A stretch of 64,000 nt of DNA, taken from Deinococcales bacterium. Lineage in GTDB: Bacteria; Deinococcota; Deinococci; Deinococcales; JAAFIG01. The position numbers and the translations under genes were made by a program. Under the pieces are notes generated by a model that worked only from the letters and a program-made list of their open reading frames with translations, was not told the DNA's origin and made no database searches. Position 1 is the stretch's first letter. Each line of letters starts with the position of its first letter. The stretch covers positions 1 to 64,000 of the forward strand of contig JANXTZ010000023.1 in assembly GCA_025352125.1 (NCBI GenBank). Direction: 5' to 3'. This document shows positions 37,007 to 45,851 of the stretch, piece after piece.

Positions 37007-37489
37007 ATGAAAATTACAAGCGGCAGCGTGGTGAAACTCGAGTGGAGTTTAAGCATTGAGGGCAAAATTGTGGAGCGTTCGCTCGTGGGTGAAGCGCAAA
37101 CCATTTTGATGGGACAAGCCAAAAGTCTGCCCGCCGGACTCGAGGGACTGCTGATTGGACATGATGCAGGTCAGGAATTCACAGCGACACTCGAGAATGG
37201 TTACGGGATTTACGATCCCAGCAAAGTTCACAGCGCCAAAAAATCGGATTTTCCTGCAAGCACCAACCTCGAGCTTGGGGCAAGTTTTTACACCCAAGAT
37301 GAAACTGGCAAACCGCTGGTGGCTCGAGTGGTCAAACTCGAGCAGGACAATGTGACCGTGGATTTTAACCATCCATTTGCTGGCAAAACCCTCGAGTATC
37401 AGATCAAGGTTTTGCACGTTCGACCCGCCGAGAAAAACGAACTCGAGCATGGACACGTTCACGGTGAGGGCGGCGTACAACATCACTAA
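37007..37489 (+). CDS. SlyD-like FKBP peptidyl-prolyl isomerase
   Basis: 160 residues. FKBP half-domains flank an IF chaperone insert (GYGIYDPSKVHSAKKSDFPA). The C-terminus ELEHGHVHGEGGVQHH is His-rich like the metal-binding tail of SlyD. Placement next to a CobW metal chaperone supports a metal (nickel or zinc) link. Folding helper in the cytoplasm. Confidence 0.9.
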   Translation: MKITSGSVVKLEWSLSIEGKIVERSLVGEAQTILMGQAKSLPAGLEGLLIGHDAGQEFTATLENGYGIYDPSKVHSAKKSDFPASTNLELGASFYTQDETGKPLVARVVKLEQDNVTVDFNHPFAGKTLEYQIKVLHVRPAEKNELEHGHVHGEGGVQHH

Positions 37490-37672
37490 AATCAAACGGG
37501 CATCAATCTCGAGTATCAGGAACGATTCAGCCAAAAGGTTGCGGGCTGACTGCTCGAGTGTTGTCACGCCCACTGAATTGGATCATCGGGAAATGCCAGA
37601 CACGCCGTTGGAATTGCATTTTTCACGGTAAAAAAGCTGGTTTTGCATGGTGTTCTGAAACTCGGCGAACCT

Positions 37673-38055
37673 TCAGTAGTTTCGCACAACCATTCCCACC
37701 GATGGAATCATGCCCCATTTTTGGTAAAAGCCCTGCAAGTTCTGGTCGCACATCAGGTCAATGGCATAAATGTGTTTGAGCTTCTCGAGCATTCTGGTCA
37801 CAAGTGTTTTGCCAATGCCTCGCCCTTGATATTCGGGCAGCACCTCGAGCAGTGGAATAAAAGCGGCTTGCACAGAATCGCTGATGGCGGTGATAAAACC
37901 AACAATCTTGCCCGTGTCGAATGCCACAACAATGAATGTGCTTTTCTCTAGAATTTCGAGGTGGGTGTCAATCGTGTGCGGGGTTTTCCAACCTACAAAA
38001 AACCTTGCCCCATTTCCGGTTTGATGCCATCGCTGGTTTCCATCAATTCGATCAT
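37673..38055 (-). pseudogene. GNAT acetyltransferase with frameshift at T6 run
   Basis: The natural start is ATG 38055 (MIELMETSDGIKPEMGQGF), with TACACT ending 6 nt upstream. After 21 codons the frame meets TAG just past GGT TTT TTG. The GNAT body (FFVGWKTPHTIDTHLEILEK; LPEYQGRGIGKTLVTRMLEK) continues in the -1 frame. Adding one T to the run at 37997-38002 restores a 127-residue GNAT. The site is also a classic slippery heptamer (T TTT TTG) directly before a stop. Indel, sequencing error or programmed frameshift are all possible. Confidence 0.75.
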
Positions 38056-38124
38056 GGTTCAAGTGTACTGTGAATAGTGCATTCTCTCGAGCCGCAACTT
38101 CTCTTCAACCCGTAAACTGGCTTC

Positions 38125-38448
38125 ATGGGAAAACTCACCACGCACGTTCTGGATACAGCACACGGCAAACCTGCCGCGAATCTCGAGATCAGGCTTTTTG
38201 ATGCAAGCCGTACACTCTTGAAAACCATTCGCACCAACACCGATGGTCGTGCCGATTCACCGCTTCTCGAGGCTGAAAGTTTAAAAGTTGGGGTTTACAC
38301 GCTCGAGTTTGAGGTGGGCGCGTATTTTGGAAGCTCGGATTTTCTGGGGGTTGTTCCAGTGCAATTTGGAATCTCGGACGCAAACGCGCATTTTCACGTG
38401 CCGCTGCTGGTTTCGCCTTACGGTTACAGCACTTACAGGGGTAGCTGA
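38125..38448 (+). CDS. uraH: 5-hydroxyisourate hydrolase
   Basis: Hydrolyses 5-hydroxyisourate in urate breakdown. 107 residues with LTTHVLDTAHGKPAANLEIR at the start and the C-terminal YRGS tetrapeptide typical of the family. TAAACT at 38113-38118 ends 6 nt before the ATG. Overlaps the next gene by one base (TGATG), forming a ureide-degradation operon. Confidence 0.95.
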   Translation: MGKLTTHVLDTAHGKPAANLEIRLFDASRTLLKTIRTNTDGRADSPLLEAESLKVGVYTLEFEVGAYFGSSDFLGVVPVQFGISDANAHFHVPLLVSPYGYSTYRGS

Positions 38449-39758
38449 TGGGCTTTGAAGCTCCCTCGAGCGCGACCATTCTGGCGCTGTCACAGCAGGC
38501 ACTCGAGCGTTGCGACAATCTGGCGTTGCACAGCGAAGAACCTGGCAAGATCACGCGCACGTTCCTGTCCAAACCGGCGCGTGAGGTGCAAGCCAAACTC
38601 GAGACTTGGATGAAAGAATCGGGTTTGAGTACCCGTGTGGATGCGGTTGGCAACGTGATTGGGCGGCTCGAGGGGAATTCTCCAGGGGCGAAAACCTTGC
38701 TGATCGGTTCGCACATCGACACCGTGCCAAATGCTGGGCGTTACGACGGCATTCTGGGTGTGATGCTGGGCATTGCCGCAGTTCGGGCGCTGGGTGCGCA
38801 CAAACTGCCGTTCGCACTCGAGATTATTGCCTTTTCTGAAGAGGAAGGCGTGCGGTTCAACGTGCCGTTCATTGGTTCCAAGGCGGTGGTCGGCAGCGTT
38901 GATCGGGCGTTGCTCGAGAAAACCGATGCGCTTGGCACGAGTGTCGCGCAGGCGATAGTCGATTACGGTTTGAATCCAAATGACATTCCCAGCGCCGCCC
39001 ACAAGCCCTCAGACGTGCTGGGCTACCTCGAGGTTCACATCGAACAGGGTCCGATCCTCGAGAGCCGTCAAGCGCCCCTGGGACTCGTGGAGGCGATAGT
39101 TGGACAGTCACGGGTCAACCTCGAGTTTCGCGGGCAGGCGGCGCACGCGGGCACAACCCCGATGAACTTGCGCAAAGATGCGCTGGTGGTCGCCGCCACA
39201 CTGGTGCTTGAGGCGGAACGAATGGCGAAAACCATTCCTGGGCTGGTCGCCACCGTCGGCACGCTCGAGGTCGAAGATGGTGCTGGCAATATTGTTCCAG
39301 GTCGTGTTCGTGCCAGTTTGGATGTGCGACACAGCGATGATGCCATCCGAGAACGTGCCGTGGCAGATTTGCTCGATTTCACCTGGCACACGGGACAAAA
39401 ACGCAAAGTCAACTTGGACCATCAGATCAAACTCGAGCAACGCGCCGTGCCGATGGACGGATTGTTAACCGAATTTCTTGCCGATGCGCTCGAGGATTGC
39501 GGGTTTAAAAACAAATCAAATTTATCCACCTTGCAAACCAGTTTTGAGAAAGTTGCCAGCGTTCACCGACTTAGCTCTGGCGCGGGACATGACGCCATGA
39601 TTCTGGCTGGTTTCACCAAAGCCACAATGCTCTTCATTCGTTCGCCGCGTGGCGTGAGCCATCACCCTGATGAAGCCGTGATCCCAAGCGATGTCAGGGC
39701 GGCATTGACCGTGATGCTCGAGTTTTTAAAGAAGCTCGAGCGCTGGCAGGCAAATTAG
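38448..39758 (+). CDS. M20-family amidohydrolase (allantoate amidohydrolase-like)
   Basis: 436 residues. Metal ligands in GSHIDTVPNAGRYDG (~84-98), SEEEGVRF (~129) and HIEQGP (~193), with SGAGHDA and GVSHHPDE near the end, match the allantoate amidohydrolase/N-carbamoyl-amino-acid hydrolase group. Coupling to uraH favours allantoate or a related ureide as substrate. L-N-carbamoylase activity cannot be excluded. Confidence 0.88.
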   Translation: MGFEAPSSATILALSQQALERCDNLALHSEEPGKITRTFLSKPAREVQAKLETWMKESGLSTRVDAVGNVIGRLEGNSPGAKTLLIGSHIDTVPNAGRYDGILGVMLGIAAVRALGAHKLPFALEIIAFSEEEGVRFNVPFIGSKAVVGSVDRALLEKTDALGTSVAQAIVDYGLNPNDIPSAAHKPSDVLGYLEVHIEQGPILESRQAPLGLVEAIVGQSRVNLEFRGQAAHAGTTPMNLRKDALVVAATLVLEAERMAKTIPGLVATVGTLEVEDGAGNIVPGRVRASLDVRHSDDAIRERAVADLLDFTWHTGQKRKVNLDHQIKLEQRAVPMDGLLTEFLADALEDCGFKNKSNLSTLQTSFEKVASVHRLSSGAGHDAMILAGFTKATMLFIRSPRGVSHHPDEAVIPSDVRAALTVMLEFLKKLERWQAN

Positions 39759-39783
39759 AGCGCGAGGATAAATGAAGCGAAAA

Positions 39784-39815
39784 CAAGCTCGAGTCTGAAC
39801 AGAATCTCGAGCTTG
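39784..39815. terminator. Convergent hairpin between amidohydrolase gene and trxB
   Basis: CAAGCTCGAG (39784-39793) pairs with CTCGAGCTTG (39806-39815). No strong U-tract, but its place between converging genes suggests a bidirectional terminator. Confidence 0.55.
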
Positions 39816-39840
39816 CCCAAAACTTCAACTGAATTTTTAA

Positions 39841-40803
39841 TCAGTCGGCTGCCACAGCCAAGCTCGCCTGGGTTTGCGCATGATGATCCTCGAGGTCCGC
39901 AATGTACTTCTCGGCTTTCATGGCGGCTTTTGTGCCAGCCCCGACGCTGGTGGACAATTGACGGTAAATTTCGTCGCTGACATCACCAGCGCTGTAAATA
40001 CCCTCCAAACTGGTGTAAATCTCGTCTTTGACCGCCACGTAACCGTGGGGGTTCAACTCGAGCGTGCCCGCCAAGAAACCGGTGTTTGGTTCGTGACCAA
40101 CGTAAATAAACACGCCGTCGGTTGGCATGGTGCTGGTTTCACCAGTCTCGAGGTTTTTGACTTTGACGCCGGTCACGACCTCGTCACCCAGCACCTCTTC
40201 GATCACGGTGTTCCAAACGAATTTCATTTTCGGATTGCGAAACGCGCGGTCCTGCGCGACTTTGTTGGCACGCAATTCGGTGCGGCGGTGCACCACGGTC
40301 ACGGTTTGGGCAAATTTGGTCAAGAACGTGCCCTCTTCGATGGCGGCATCGCCGCCGCCGACCACAATCACATGCTTGCCACGGTAAAAAAAACCGTCGC
40401 AGGTGGCGCAGGTGCTGACGCCACGCCCGTAAAACTTGTCCTCGCCAGGGACATTCAAACGCTTTGGGTTTGCGCCCGTGGCAATGATCACGACTTTGGT
40501 CGTGTAGGTTTTTTCGTAACCCTTGATGCTAAAACCGCCCACGACTTTCTCGAGGGACATGACCTCGTCAAAAACAATTTTCGCCCCAAATTTTTCGGCT
40601 TGTTGCACCATGCGGCTTGACAATTCTGGTCCAGAGATCACTTCGGGAAAGCCAGGGTAATTTTCGACCTCGTCGGTTTGCGCGATCTGTCCGCCAGGGT
40701 TGCCCTTCTCGAGAATGATGGTGTTCAAACTGCCGCGTCCGGCGTAAATGCCTGCGGTCAAGCCTGCGGGTCCACCGCCAATAATCAAAACGTCGTATTC
40801 CAT
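39841..40803 (-). CDS. trxB: Thioredoxin reductase
   Basis: FAD- and NADPH-dependent reductase of thioredoxin. 320 residues. FAD site [18 protein letters not shown] (~7-24), redox pair CATC at 132-135, NAD(P) site [12 protein letters not shown] and the C-terminal [13 protein letters not shown] with YSAGDV. GGAGG precedes the ATG. Convergent with the ureide operon. Confidence 0.95.
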   Translation of the reverse strand: MEYDVLIIGGGPAGLTAGIYAGRGSLNTIILEKGNPGGQIAQTDEVENYPGFPEVISGPELSSRMVQQAEKFGAKIVFDEVMSLEKVVGGFSIKGYEKTYTTKVVIIATGANPKRLNVPGEDKFYGRGVSTCATCDGFFYRGKHVIVVGGGDAAIEEGTFLTKFAQTVTVVHRRTELRANKVAQDRAFRNPKMKFVWNTVIEEVLGDEVVTGVKVKNLETGETSTMPTDGVFIYVGHEPNTGFLAGTLELNPHGYVAVKDEIYTSLEGIYSAGDVSDEIYRQLSTSVGAGTKAAMKAEKYIADLEDHHAQTQASLAVAAD

Positions 40804-40860
40804 TCAATTTCCTCCAGCGAGTCTGCTCACCACAACGCTTTTGATGTCGCAGCACTTCCA

Positions 40861-40889
40861 ATGATATAAAATACCAGTTTTTTAAACAA
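40861..40889 (-). promoter_or_regulatory. trxB promoter
   Basis: On the minus strand TTGTTT (40884-40889) and TATCAT (40861-40866) are 17 bp apart, a sigma-70-like promoter giving a leader of roughly 50 nt. Confidence 0.5.
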
Positions 40890-41287
40890 GAAGCGGTATT
40901 GAAAACCACTTGAAGTACGTTGACCTAAGCTTCAGAGTTCAAATCCAGGTTCAAATGATACGCGAAGGATAAAACAAAACCCATCCGTACTGATCGTATT
41001 TTTCACATGCTCGAGTTTTGCTGGTGCGCAAGAATTACTTTTTGGAATGCGGGTTGGTTTGTGAAGCCTTGTGGAGCTGGAGTCCGATTTACAGCGACTT
41101 GAACTGGAGCATCTGAAACCCGAGTGTTCCGCCTTGACGTTGTTACCTTCAGATTTCTTTACAAATCACAATGTTGCAAATTGTAAAACCAGTGAGATGA
41201 GAAACACTTAAGATTGAGAGGAATGACCACCAGGACTGAAAAATTCTCGGTAAACTCGGAACAGGTTTAGATGTATCGGAGGCAACA
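40890..41287. other. Spacer with no gene seen
   Basis: About 400 bp without a supported gene. It has TTTACAA and TTGTAAA (41159-41186) as an imperfect inverted repeat, and only one CTCGAG. A promoter for the gene at 41288 should lie here, but none is convincing. No tRNA or known RNA was recognised. Confidence 0.4.
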
Positions 41288-41668
41288 ATGGGTTCAAAAA
41301 CGGTAACACCAATACTGGTCACTGAAACTTCACTCGGAGAACTCGAGTTCTCGGCTCTGGAAGCCGTCGAACTTGCCGAGAATTTTAACAAGTTGCCTAT
41401 CTTGCAGCAAGTCATTCGTTTCATGCGTGCTGTGGCGAGCGCCGGTCAGACCGAAGGCATCATGCCAATCAATGCCAAATGGGACAAGCACATTCAAGAG
41501 GTGGTCGAATGTGTCCTGTTCAGCCGTGGTTTTGAAGTGATCTGGAAACGCAAATTCATGGAGTTCAGGATCAAACCGAGCCTGCGAAGGTCAATCAAAC
41601 AGCAAATCAACGAACAATTCATTCCCGAGGTTCGCAATCCCACCATGCAAATTCCGTATCAAGCTTGA
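41288..41668 (+). CDS. Unknown protein, 126 residues
   Basis: No family recognised. Acidic N-terminus (ETSLGELEFSALEAVELAEN), then a basic helical C-terminal half. No signal peptide. TCGGAGG at 41275-41281 is a good ribosome-binding site. Its end overlaps the converging methyltransferase gene by 50 nt. Confidence 0.7.
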   Translation: MGSKTVTPILVTETSLGELEFSALEAVELAENFNKLPILQQVIRFMRAVASAGQTEGIMPINAKWDKHIQEVVECVLFSRGFEVIWKRKFMEFRIKPSLRRSIKQQINEQFIPEVRNPTMQIPYQA

Positions 41669-42224
41669 GTCTTTTGCTGTACGCTCCAAACCGCCCCACC
41701 AGCCACTCGAGTTGCCTCCTTACTGCACCGTGGTCTGTGTCGTAAAACCCTAAAATCAGACGCCCACCACCTCGAGCCGCCGCGAACGCATTCTCGGCGT
41801 ACGTTTGACAAAGCGGCTCATCAAAATCCAGCCCATCCCAGACATTCCAGTAGACGTAATCAAAACCTGTCGGAAGTCCAAGATTGGCGCGGGTCGGCAA
41901 TGCTCCCAGGGAGAGTTGCGCAAAATGACTGGCGTATTCTGGCAGCAAGTCTCGAGCCATCGCCAGGCTGCCAGCATCAATGTCAACACCGTATGGCGTG
42001 ATCTGATGGGCACTCCAGAGTTGCAAGCACGCCAGCAAAAAACCGTTGGCGCAACCAATGTCCAAGAACGTCCCAGGTTTTTCAATCGCGTCGCAAATGG
42101 GTTGACGGTTTTGAATCCAATACTCGAGCAAACCCTGTGGATCGCCGCCAGTAACATGGCTGCCCTCAATCAATGCTTTAAAGTTTGGGAATGCCCGCAT
42201 GAGCTTTTGAGACTCGAGATTCAT
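41619..42224 (-). CDS. Class I SAM-dependent methyltransferase
   Basis: 201 residues. The SAM-binding motif is FLDIGCANGFLLACLQ (~residues 53-68), with YGVDIDAGSLAMA as the acidic second strand. The substrate is unknown. Its ATG overlaps the stop of the MerR-like gene by one base, so both are one operon. Confidence 0.85.
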   Translation of the reverse strand: MNLESQKLMRAFPNFKALIEGSHVTGGDPQGLLEYWIQNRQPICDAIEKPGTFLDIGCANGFLLACLQLWSAHQITPYGVDIDAGSLAMARDLLPEYASHFAQLSLGALPTRANLGLPTGFDYVYWNVWDGLDFDEPLCQTYAENAFAAARGGGRLILGFYDTDHGAVRRQLEWLVGRFGAYSKRLKLDTEFAWWDCEPRE

Positions 42225-42910
42225 CAAGCCGCCTTCGCAATACGCTGTTCAAACTCGAGCGCCCGAGCAATTCGCAGTTCAAGTTCAGTTTTTTTCTGCT
42301 CGAGCCTTTCTCGGGCGGCACGGTATTCGCCCAACAACTCTTGCACCAGATCGCGGCGTTCCCGCTCGAGTTCGGGCGGATCAATCCAAGTCTCAGGTTC
42401 ATGAAGTCGGCTGGTGGTTGACCAGAAACTGACCCGTTCAGAAATATTTTCGCCATCAATGGTTCGTTGAACAAAACCGATGCTGTGGTCAATACCGCTT
42501 TGCTGGCGCGGCTCGAGGAATCCTTTGAACAAGATTCCTTGCGCTAGACACGCCCGTTTGCGATTCACGATTTGTTCGAGGCTGAGTCCAAGATCGCACC
42601 ACTGTCGTACCGATTCGGTTTGGGCGACGTTGACCACGTGAAAACGGTACCTTGTGGCGACCTCCCAGGGTTCGATCAAGCCAAGCCGCACATAATGGCG
42701 CACCGTCGAAATGGGCAGGTTCACCATTTTGCTGAACGCACCAATCCCAACGCCTTTGACATTCATAAAAGCCCGAGCGTTTTGTTCTGTGCCAGCCAAA
42801 AGTGTGAACATGCCGTGCATTTCAGGATCGTTTTCAAAATACCAGTCGTATTTTTGGGTGCGTTTGAAAAAGAGTTCCTGGCTGAGTTTGTCCAATTTTT
42901 CGGCGTTCAT
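42224..42910 (-). CDS. MerR-like regulator with extra N-terminal region
   Basis: 228 residues from ATG 42910 (AGGAGGT upstream). A MerR-type HTH lies internally (~residues 55-120: VGIGAFSKMVNLPISTVRHY, then RLGLIEPWEV and SVRQWCDLGLSLEQIVNRK) after ~50 residues of unknown type. The C-terminal 50 residues are a coiled coil (ELLGEYRAARERLEQKKTEL). The effector is unknown. Likely controls itself and the coupled methyltransferase. Confidence 0.75.
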   Translation of the reverse strand: MNAEKLDKLSQELFFKRTQKYDWYFENDPEMHGMFTLLAGTEQNARAFMNVKGVGIGAFSKMVNLPISTVRHYVRLGLIEPWEVATRYRFHVVNVAQTESVRQWCDLGLSLEQIVNRKRACLAQGILFKGFLEPRQQSGIDHSIGFVQRTIDGENISERVSFWSTTSRLHEPETWIDPPELERERRDLVQELLGEYRAARERLEQKKTELELRIARALEFEQRIAKAA

Positions 42911-42951
42911 GATGACCTCCTGTGCTCGAGTTCTATCATGGAATGTGAAGT

Positions 42952-43833
42952 TCACTTCACGTCAAGCGCTGTTAACCAAGCCGCGACTTGCGCATAGGCG
43001 TCACGTTGCAAGAACGCTCGTCCCTCTCGACTTGCAAGCGTATCTTCTAAAAATGTCAGCACTGTTTGTGGTCCAAAATCATCAAAATGCCCGAACTTCC
43101 CCGCAATATGTTCAAACCCAATTCGAGCTTTATTGTGCTTGAGCAGGGGTTGACAAAGCACAGCCAATTTTTCAAGTCCAGCAGGGTAGTGTTTAATCAC
43201 GTAATAAATGTCGTAAGCATCTTTGGGTTTATCACGTTTTTGAAGTGCATAACCTTTCATGACCAGAAAACTTGGTAGGTCGGCGACAGGCAAACGCACA
43301 GTGTTATTTCGCCCGTCTGACATTGTTCCTTGTAACGTAATAATTTGTGGATTTTGCAATGCAAATTCTGCACCGTCTGCATCCACCACACGAAAATTGG
43401 GAATGAGTGCTGGGCGGTTTCGTGTGGTTGGTGGCTTGTTGGGTTTTAATAAATCTAGGGTAACTGCCACAAGTTCGGCTTCATCCACCCGTACCATTTT
43501 TCGCAATTGAAAGGTTTGAAGTCCTTCAAGTTGACGTTCAAAACCGTTGTTCTCGAGGGATTGGACAAGGTCTGCGTACCGTTTGTTGGTTTGCAAGGTT
43601 TTTGGATTGAGTGCCAAATCGATGTCTATTGTGCCCACGTGCGGTGTTTCGGCATCAGGCAAAAGCAGCCACGGGACAGCTCCGCCAATCACCACAATGT
43701 CTTTGAGATAATCGCCCAACACTTGCGCCAAATCAATCAGTGCTGTCCGGACAGCCCGTGTCGCTCGAGCATCATAAGCGCTGGCATTTCGAGGCTCGGA
43801 TTTCAAATTGACTTCCAACTTGGTTCGATCCAT
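42952..43833 (-). CDS. AbiEii-type nucleotidyltransferase toxin
   Basis: 293 residues. VVIGGAVPWLL (~47-57) and TIDIDLAL with D70 and D72 give the nucleotidyltransferase site; KPKDAYDIYYVIKHYPAG is the late family motif. In AbiE systems the toxin transfers nucleotides and gives abortive phage infection. It overlaps the antitoxin gene by 31 nt. The region is AT-rich and poor in CTCGAG, fitting acquisition. Confidence 0.82.
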   Translation of the reverse strand: MDRTKLEVNLKSEPRNASAYDARATRAVRTALIDLAQVLGDYLKDIVVIGGAVPWLLLPDAETPHVGTIDIDLALNPKTLQTNKRYADLVQSLENNGFERQLEGLQTFQLRKMVRVDEAELVAVTLDLLKPNKPPTTRNRPALIPNFRVVDADGAEFALQNPQIITLQGTMSDGRNNTVRLPVADLPSFLVMKGYALQKRDKPKDAYDIYYVIKHYPAGLEKLAVLCQPLLKHNKARIGFEHIAGKFGHFDDFGPQTVLTFLEDTLASREGRAFLQRDAYAQVAAWLTALDVK

Positions 43834-44900
43834 ATTTTGAAGATTTGTGCAGCCGCCTCTTGGCTTCGATCATTGCCAACCATCAACTCGAGGTAGGTTT
43901 GAACAGGGCTGGTCGTCCAAATACTTGGGGCAGCTTTGAAACGATCTTGTAAAATATCGCGTTCTGCATCGAGTATGACGACAACATTGAAACCTGATTC
44001 TACCGGCTCGAGTTGGAGTGCCACTTTCAAGTGTTCCAAACCAATTGTATCTGCCACCAAGTACAGCACCTCTTGCCGCGCAAAAGGAGCGAGCCAATCG
44101 GCGGCACTAAACGATGCGTACAACAAATGCTGCCCATCGTTTGCTTGTAAGACTTGACTCAATGCCTTGCCATGTTTGAGCGTGTAAAAGCGTTGCTTCT
44201 CAAAGTTCTGACTCGAATATGCCATACTCCAAGCTTCGAGTAATTCTTTTGGCTGACTTAAGTAGATACCCGTTGCTTGCTTCTCGAGCCATCCGCGTTC
44301 TTCGAGTGCCAATTTTACTTTGTGAGCATGTCCAAGACTGACCTCTGCGGTTTGTGCAAGATTTTGAATCCGCCAAGTTTGTTTTGGCTTGCGTAAGAGT
44401 GTTCTTAGCACCCGAGAAGATTTTGGGCTGAATAAACTTTTTAAGCTTTTTTGTTCAGCGATTGGAGCCGGAGCGCCACGACTGAGGGCGTAAATCCCAC
44501 CAAAAACCAATCGAAAATTACCTTCCAAATCCATGCAACCAATGTTGGCATTGGCGCAGTAACCCATGACTTGCTCTGACAACCAGGGAACAATGAGCAC
44601 TGGGTAAATGTGTTCAGAACTCAATTTAACAACTTGTGACAATTGAAGAATCACCGTTGAAAGATGGCTCAAGTAAGTGGTGTTTTTTGTTTCAACAACG
44701 ATTTGCCAGTCTGTGTTTTGATTCCTGATCTCGAGCGTAAAATCTGCCAGTAAGCTGGCTTGCTCAGTCTTGAAGATTCGCGCATTTTTTTGTTTACGCT
44801 GAATTTGAATGTCTGGAATGGCGTCAAATACCACAGTTAATTTTTCACGTGCTTGTTGCACCAAATCCCATTCGGTTTTCGCCAGAACACTTGTTTTCAC
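43803..44900 (-). CDS. AbiEi-type antitoxin/regulator
   Basis: 365 residues. A winged-helix segment (~170-210: TWRIQNLAQTAEVSLGHAHK, VKLALEERGWLEKQATGIYL) is preceded by a ~150-residue region that resembles a nuclease-fold domain (LLADFTLEIRNQNTDWQIVV, VETKN). Such proteins partner AbiEii nucleotidyltransferases and repress their own operon. The start is GTG 44900, which lies within a perfect palindrome. Start could be slightly different. Confidence 0.75.
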   Translation of the reverse strand: MKTSVLAKTEWDLVQQAREKLTVVFDAIPDIQIQRKQKNARIFKTEQASLLADFTLEIRNQNTDWQIVVETKNTTYLSHLSTVILQLSQVVKLSSEHIYPVLIVPWLSEQVMGYCANANIGCMDLEGNFRLVFGGIYALSRGAPAPIAEQKSLKSLFSPKSSRVLRTLLRKPKQTWRIQNLAQTAEVSLGHAHKVKLALEERGWLEKQATGIYLSQPKELLEAWSMAYSSQNFEKQRFYTLKHGKALSQVLQANDGQHLLYASFSAADWLAPFARQEVLYLVADTIGLEHLKVALQLEPVESGFNVVVILDAERDILQDRFKAAPSIWTTSPVQTYLELMVGNDRSQEAAAQIFKIWIEPSWKSI

Positions 44901-44931
44901 TGCGCAGTGAAAATACCATATTCAGTGAAAA
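44894..44931 (-). promoter_or_regulatory. AbiE operator: 20-bp palindrome plus half-site
   Basis: TTTTCACTGCGCAGTGAAAA at 44894-44913 is a perfect palindrome that contains the GTG start codon. CAGTGAAAA recurs at 44923-44931, 18 bp from the first copy. AbiEi antitoxins bind inverted repeats in their own promoter, so autoregulation here is expected. Confidence 0.7.
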
Positions 44932-44947
44932 TTCTCAAATCCTTCTC

Positions 44948-45850
44948 TTAAGAACCTGAACCTTCAGGTACACCAGAACTCGGCTCACTGCTGCCACCTT
45001 GGGTGGTGACTCGAGGATTGTCTTTTGGCAAGTTGAGATTCATTTGCGGCATTGGAATTCGCAATCCTGCGGCATCAAACGCATTCTTGATGCGTTTTTT
45101 GAACTCTCGAGACAGCCCCCACTGCTCTTTGGGTTGAACCTTCATGACCGTGCGAATCGTGACACCCACCGCACCGAGCGCCTGGACGCCGAGCACCTCG
45201 GGCGGCTCGAGAAATTTTTCCGACCAAACTGGATCACCGTGCAAGGTTTGGGCGACACCGCCGATCAACTCGAGGGCGGTATCGAGTTTCAGGTCGTGCG
45301 GCACGTCAATGTCGGCAACGACCCGCGCCCAGTCTTTGGAGAGCACGCTGACGGTCAAAATTTGTCCGTTGGGGATGATGTGCGCCGTCCCCTCGAGGTC
45401 GCGTAAAACCGTGACGCGCAAGTTCAGATGCTCGACGCTGCCAGCCAGACCGCCCGCGCCGTTGACCCGCACCACATCGCCGACGCCATACTGATCCTCC
45501 AAAAGCACAAAAAAACCGGTGATGACATCTTTGACCAGGCTCTGTGCCCCAAAAGAAACCGCCAAGCCCAGAATGGAGACGCCTGCCAGCAGCGCGGTCA
45601 CATTGATACCAATTTCGGACAGCATTGCGGCGAGCGCCGAGAGCAAAATCAACAGGCGCAAGCTCGAGGCGATGACCGAACGCAAGGTTTGAACGCGCAC
45701 GTTGTGACGGCTAAAATCGCTGCCAATTGAAACTCGAGCCGCAATGAACTTGACCAGCCACAACGCCAAGATGGTCACGAGCAAGGTCATCAGCAAACTT
45801 GGGGCAGCCTCGAGCAAATTGGCGAACAGTTTTTGAAGGCGTGCGAGCAC
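44948..45850 (-). CDS. MscS-family mechanosensitive channel
   Basis: 300 residues from GTG 45850. Two or three N-terminal helices; the pore-lining TM3 and beta domain read GVSILGLAVSFGAQSLVKDV and GFFVLLEDQYGVGDVV. Short MscS form. A Ser/Gly-rich tail ends the protein. Opens under membrane tension. It starts 1 nt after plsX stops, so both are co-transcribed. Confidence 0.92.
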   Translation of the reverse strand: MLARLQKLFANLLEAAPSLLMTLLVTILALWLVKFIAARVSIGSDFSRHNVRVQTLRSVIASSLRLLILLSALAAMLSEIGINVTALLAGVSILGLAVSFGAQSLVKDVITGFFVLLEDQYGVGDVVRVNGAGGLAGSVEHLNLRVTVLRDLEGTAHIIPNGQILTVSVLSKDWARVVADIDVPHDLKLDTALELIGGVAQTLHGDPVWSEKFLEPPEVLGVQALGAVGVTIRTVMKVQPKEQWGLSREFKKRIKNAFDAAGLRIPMPQMNLNLPKDNPRVTTQGGSSEPSSGVPEGSGS

Positions 45851-45851
45851 G

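Noticed and set aside
39874-40620. 248-residue + strand frame opposite trxB
   Set aside because: TrxB is certain on the other strand; the frame has no ribosome-binding site or recognisable motif.
40920-40965. tRNA-like GTTCAAATC segments
   Set aside because: No acceptor stem, anticodon arm or CCA end could be built around them.
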